A DNA stretch of 8,757 nucleotides from SCRT01 sp036379455 (GTDB taxonomy: Bacteria > Pseudomonadota > Gammaproteobacteria > Nevskiales > Nevskiaceae): the NCBI GenBank assembly GCA_036379455.1, contig DASVGQ010000016.1, positions 1 to 8,757 of the forward strand, read 5' to 3'. The notes under the pieces were generated by a model. That model was not told the DNA's origin, made no database searches, and was given only the letters and a program-made list of their open reading frames with translations. Both the position numbers and the translations under genes were made by a program. How positions within the stretch are numbered: the first letter of the stretch is position 1; each line of letters starts with the position of its first letter. This document shows, in pieces, positions 6,643-8,757 of the stretch.

Positions 6643-6705
6643 GCTTGAACGGGAGCGCGTGCTCCAATGCCCCCAAAGGTGGGGACATGCGAGGCCCGTT
6701 CAAGC
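6643..6705. repeat. 11-bp perfect inverted repeat in the hsp20/phosphorylase intergenic region
   Basis: GCTTGAACGGG (6643-6653) and CCCGTTCAAGC (6695-6705) are exact reverse complements with 41 bases between them. The right arm contains the hsp20 -35 element on the minus strand; the left arm lies in the hsp20 leader and places the same CTTGAA on the plus strand facing the phosphorylase gene. It could be a two-site operator, two opposed promoter elements, or coincidence. The match is exact, but the role is not shown by sequence alone. Confidence 0.6.
6679..6704 (-). promoter_or_regulatory. Sigma-32 (RpoH) type heat-shock promoter of hsp20
   Basis: On the minus strand, CTTGAA (6704-6699) is followed after 14 bases by CCCCAC (6684-6679). 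The enterobacterial RpoH consensus is CTTGAA, 13-14 bases, CCCCAT, so 11 of 12 positions match with correct spacing. Transcription would start near 6670-6673, giving a leader of about 45 bases. The placement ahead of an Hsp20 gene is exactly as expected for heat-shock control, and the promoter probably also drives cbpA and dsbA. Nothing comparable was seen ahead of cbpA or dsbA. Confidence 0.8.
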
Positions 6706-6850
6706 GCGATGCGTCGTGTCCACGGGGCCTTGCGTGGAGTCTTCGGGCGTGCGCGAGCGGCGCCGCGGGAGTCGGTCAGGCGGCAGCGGGCGCATTCGGT
6801 GGCGCTGACCCGAGCGTGCAGGGCGCGCCGTTGCGCATCGCATCCTTCAT

Positions 6851-6854
6851 GGAG
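6851..6854 (+). promoter_or_regulatory. Ribosome binding site selecting the sucrose phosphorylase start
   Basis: GGAG lies 6 bases before GTG 6861. ATG 6849, four codons upstream in the same frame, has no purine-rich site before it. This favours the GTG start, which also matches the family N terminus. Confidence 0.55.
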
Positions 6855-6860
6855 TGGATC

Positions 6861-8303
6861 GTGGCATTGAGGAACCGGGTGCAGCTGATCGCCTATGCCG
6901 ACGCCTTCGGCGGCGGGCTCAAGGAGCTGCATGCAGCGATGCAGGCGCACTTCCCGGAAGTGTTCGGTGGCATTCACATCCTGCCGATCTATCCCTCCAA
7001 CGCCGACGAGGGTTTTTCGCCGCTCACCCACAAGGAAGTCGATCCGCGCTACGGCACCTGGGACGACGTGCGGGCGATTGCCGCGAACTACGACCTCTGC
7101 CTGGACCTGACGATCAACCACATCTCCGACGCATCCGTCGAGTTCAAGGACTTCCTCGCGCACGGGCTGCGCAGCGAGTACGCAGACCTGTTCGTGCACA
7201 TCGACCAGCTCGGCGAGATCCGCCCCGACGACCTGGCGCGCATCCACATCCGCAAGGAGAAGGAGCCGTTCCGCGACGTCACTTTCGGTGACGGCAGCAA
7301 GGGGCAGGTGTGGTGCACCTTCAGCGAGCACCAGATCGACCTCAACTACAACAACCCCCGCACCTACGCGCTGATGGAGGATTACATCCGCTTCCTCACG
7401 GCGCAGGGCGTCAAGCTGTTCCGGCTGGACGCCTTCGGCTACACCACCAAGAAGATCGGCACCAGCTGCTTCCTCGTCGAGCCGGACGTCTACGAGATCC
7501 TCAACTGGATCAAGCGCGCCGCGCGGCAGTACGGCGCGGAAGTCCTGCCGGAGGTGCATGACGATGCGAGCTACCAGTACGCGATCAGCATGCGCCACAT
7601 GCGGCCCTACGGCTTCGCGCTGCCGCCGCTGCTGCTCTACTCCCTGCTGGACGCAAACAGCGTGTATCTGAAGCGCTGGCTGCGCACCTGCCCGCGCAAC
7701 CAGATCACCGTGCTCGACACGCACGACGGGATCTGCATTCCGGACGTGGAGGGCATCCTGCCGCGGGATCGCGTGCAGGCCGTCATCGACAACGTCAGCC
7801 AGCGCAGCGCCGACCCGATCCTGCGCCGCTCGGCGGCGAACGTGTCGAGCGTCGGGGCCATCTACCAGCTCACCTGCACCTACTACGACGCGCTCAAGCG
7901 CAACGACGACGCCTACATCGCGGCGCGTGCGATCCAGATGTTCGCGCCCGGCATTCCGCAGGTCTACTACGTCGGGCTGCTGGCCGGCGGCAACGACATC
8001 GAGCGCATGACCGCCAGTGGCGAGCCGCGTGACGTCAACCGCCATCGCTACACGCCGGCCGAGCTGGACGCCGAGCTGAAGCGGCCGGTCGTGCGCCGCC
8101 AGCTGGAGCTGCTGCGCTTCCGCAACAGTCACCCCGCCTTCGGCGGGCGCTTCGACCTGCAGTACTCGAATGATTCGAGCGTCTCGATGGTCTGGCGCAA
8201 CGGTGAGAGCTGGTGCGAGCTGTTCGTCGACCTCAACTTCAACCGCACGACGATCCGCTATCTCGATCCACACACGCGACGCACGCTGACGCTCAAGATC
8301 TGA
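6861..8303 (+). CDS. Sucrose phosphorylase (GH13 subfamily 18)
   Basis: This 480-residue enzyme has the usual sucrose phosphorylase length. The family converts sucrose and phosphate to alpha-glucose 1-phosphate and fructose in the cytoplasm by a double-displacement mechanism. Residue numbers are from GTG 6861. The TIM barrel opens with NRVQLIAYADAFGG. Conserved blocks are LDLTINHISD (81-90, Asp82/His87), FRLDAFGY (187-194) with nucleophile Asp190, GTSCF (200-204), EVLPEVH (227-233) with general acid/base Glu231, and LDTHDGI (285-291) with transition-state stabiliser Asp289. IYQLTCTYYDAL (334-345) keeps the Tyr-Gln pair of the Bifidobacterium enzyme, and PGIPQVYYVGLLAG (363-376) is diagnostic. 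The Tyr-Gln pair argues against a sucrose 6'-phosphate enzyme, but glucosylglycerol specificity cannot be excluded. The frame stays open upstream to 6618, so ATG 6849 or an earlier start is possible but less like the family. No transporter, fructokinase or LacI regulator adjoins it. It is divergent from hsp20. Confidence 0.92.
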   Translation: MALRNRVQLIAYADAFGGGLKELHAAMQAHFPEVFGGIHILPIYPSNADEGFSPLTHKEVDPRYGTWDDVRAIAANYDLCLDLTINHISDASVEFKDFLAHGLRSEYADLFVHIDQLGEIRPDDLARIHIRKEKEPFRDVTFGDGSKGQVWCTFSEHQIDLNYNNPRTYALMEDYIRFLTAQGVKLFRLDAFGYTTKKIGTSCFLVEPDVYEILNWIKRAARQYGAEVLPEVHDDASYQYAISMRHMRPYGFALPPLLLYSLLDANSVYLKRWLRTCPRNQITVLDTHDGICIPDVEGILPRDRVQAVIDNVSQRSADPILRRSAANVSSVGAIYQLTCTYYDALKRNDDAYIAARAIQMFAPGIPQVYYVGLLAGGNDIERMTASGEPRDVNRHRYTPAELDAELKRPVVRRQLELLRFRNSHPAFGGRFDLQYSNDSSVSMVWRNGESWCELFVDLNFNRTTIRYLDPHTRRTLTLKI

Positions 8304-8448
8304 GCTTGCGCCAGCCGGGCCTTTTCTGCTCAGCTTGCGGCTTGTTTCCTGATCTGACCCGCGTGTACGTCGAGCTCCATCCCAACCGGTCGAGGACCGT
8401 TGCGCGGCAGGCCGGTTCACGCACCACCGCAAACCGGGAGCCCGCCGC
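8304..8448 (+). other. Gap between phosphorylase and multicopper oxidase
   Basis: These 145 bases hold no gene that I can support. There is a short stem CGGTC-GAG-GACCG (8387-8399) and two copies of AGCTTGCG (8303-8310 and 8332-8339). No clear -35/-10 pair, copper-responsive CueR dyad or T-tailed terminator was seen. Confidence 0.4.
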
Positions 8449-8757
8449 ATGATCAGCCGACGTGATTTCCTGCGCTACGCCGGGATCGGCCCTGCGGGAC
8501 TGATCGCGGGCCTGCCGCTGTCGGGCAGGGCTGCCGTACGGCAGCCCTTCACGCCGGATGTGGCGCTGGAGCTGGAGCCCCGTCCTGACTCGCTCGCCCT
8601 GCTGCCGGGCGCGCCTACGCGCGTGTGGAAGTATCGCGCGCGGGTGCTGCACGGCGACGCGGCCAGCGTGCAGCCGCTGCCGGGGAGCTGGCTCGGCCCG
8701 ACGCTGCACCTGCGCCGCGGACAGCGCGTGCAGATCGACTTCGTCAATCGTCTCGAG
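8449..8757 (+). CDS. Tat-exported multicopper oxidase, 3' partial (N-terminal 103 residues)
   Basis: The frame opens at ATG 8449 behind GGGAG (8436-8440, 8-base spacing) and runs off the right edge. Residues 1-30 form a twin-arginine signal: SRRDFLRYAG matches the SRRxFLK-type motif and is followed by a moderately hydrophobic segment ending near SGRAA. Export is therefore of a folded, cofactor-loaded protein to the periplasm. After a linker, residues about 58-103 look like the first cupredoxin domain of a type 3 multicopper oxidase, with RVWKYRARVL and the signature-like GSWLGPTLHLRRGQRVQIDFVNRL region (80-102). The copper-binding HxHG motif should come just beyond the edge and is not visible. 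Likely roles are copper tolerance (CopA/CueO-like) or phenol/metal oxidation; which one cannot be decided from this fragment. A role shared with the phosphorylase is not indicated. Confidence 0.8.
   Translation, partial: MISRRDFLRYAGIGPAGLIAGLPLSGRAAVRQPFTPDVALELEPRPDSLALLPGAPTRVWKYRARVLHGDAASVQPLPGSWLGPTLHLRRGQRVQIDFVNRLE

Noticed and set aside
6618..6860. N-terminal extension of the sucrose phosphorylase up to ATG 6618 or ATG 6687
   Set aside because: The extension overlaps the hsp20 promoter, is low-complexity Ala/Gly/Arg-rich, has no ribosome site and is absent from the family.
8303..8339. Two copies of AGCTTGCG after the phosphorylase gene
   Set aside because: Eight bases with only two copies and no terminator or site context is within chance.
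6570..8450. Long open frame on the minus strand (over 600 codons) opposite the sucrose phosphorylase and hsp20 upstream region
   Set aside because: It is Arg/Val/Asp-rich with no family resemblance, while the plus strand encodes a textbook GH13 enzyme. Stop-poor antisense frames are expected in GC-rich genes.

Overview
This is a GC-rich stretch of a bacterial chromosome, with strong G/C bias at third codon positions. It carries eight protein genes; the first and last run off the window edges. The gene content fits a proteobacterium, most likely beta or gamma: a DsbA with the FGCPHC active site, a CTTGAA/CCCCAC heat-shock promoter of the sigma-32 type, and a CbpA-type J protein. The genus cannot be read from the sequence. 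No rRNA, tRNA, CRISPR array, insertion sequence or phage gene was seen, and nothing looks recently transferred. No stretch without a gene exceeds about 235 bases.

Left block (1-4370, plus strand). Four genes lie head to tail with gaps of 52, 18 and 62 bases: the C-terminal part of a nitronate monooxygenase, a full-length NfeD with its ClpP-like Ser/Lys protease domain, a slipin (stomatin/SPFH family), and DNA polymerase IV. NfeD and slipin form a well-known conserved pair in which the protease is thought to act on its membrane-scaffold partner. The slipin keeps the C-terminal hydrophobic stretch where the archaeal homologue is cut.

Middle block (4458-6627, minus strand). In transcription order this is hsp20, cbpA-type DnaJ, dsbA, with gaps of 73 and 24 bases. 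It reads as a protein-folding stress unit: a small holdase, an Hsp70 co-chaperone and a periplasmic disulfide oxidase. A near-consensus sigma-32 promoter lies 50-80 bases upstream of hsp20. A perfect 14-bp stem with a 4-base loop lies between hsp20 and cbpA. The block converges with dinB across a GC-rich imperfect hairpin.

Right block (6861-8757, plus strand). A GH13 sucrose phosphorylase is divergent from hsp20 and has no visible transporter or regulator beside it. It is followed by the start of a Tat-exported multicopper oxidase that is cut by the window end. The hsp20/phosphorylase intergenic region has an 11-bp perfect inverted repeat, one arm of which covers the hsp20 -35 element.

Most individual genes belong to known families. 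The parts most worth a second look are regulatory: the architecture of the divergent heat-shock region, the intercistronic hairpin, and the placement of dsbA in a heat-shock unit. I did not find convincing evidence of a wholly new system.
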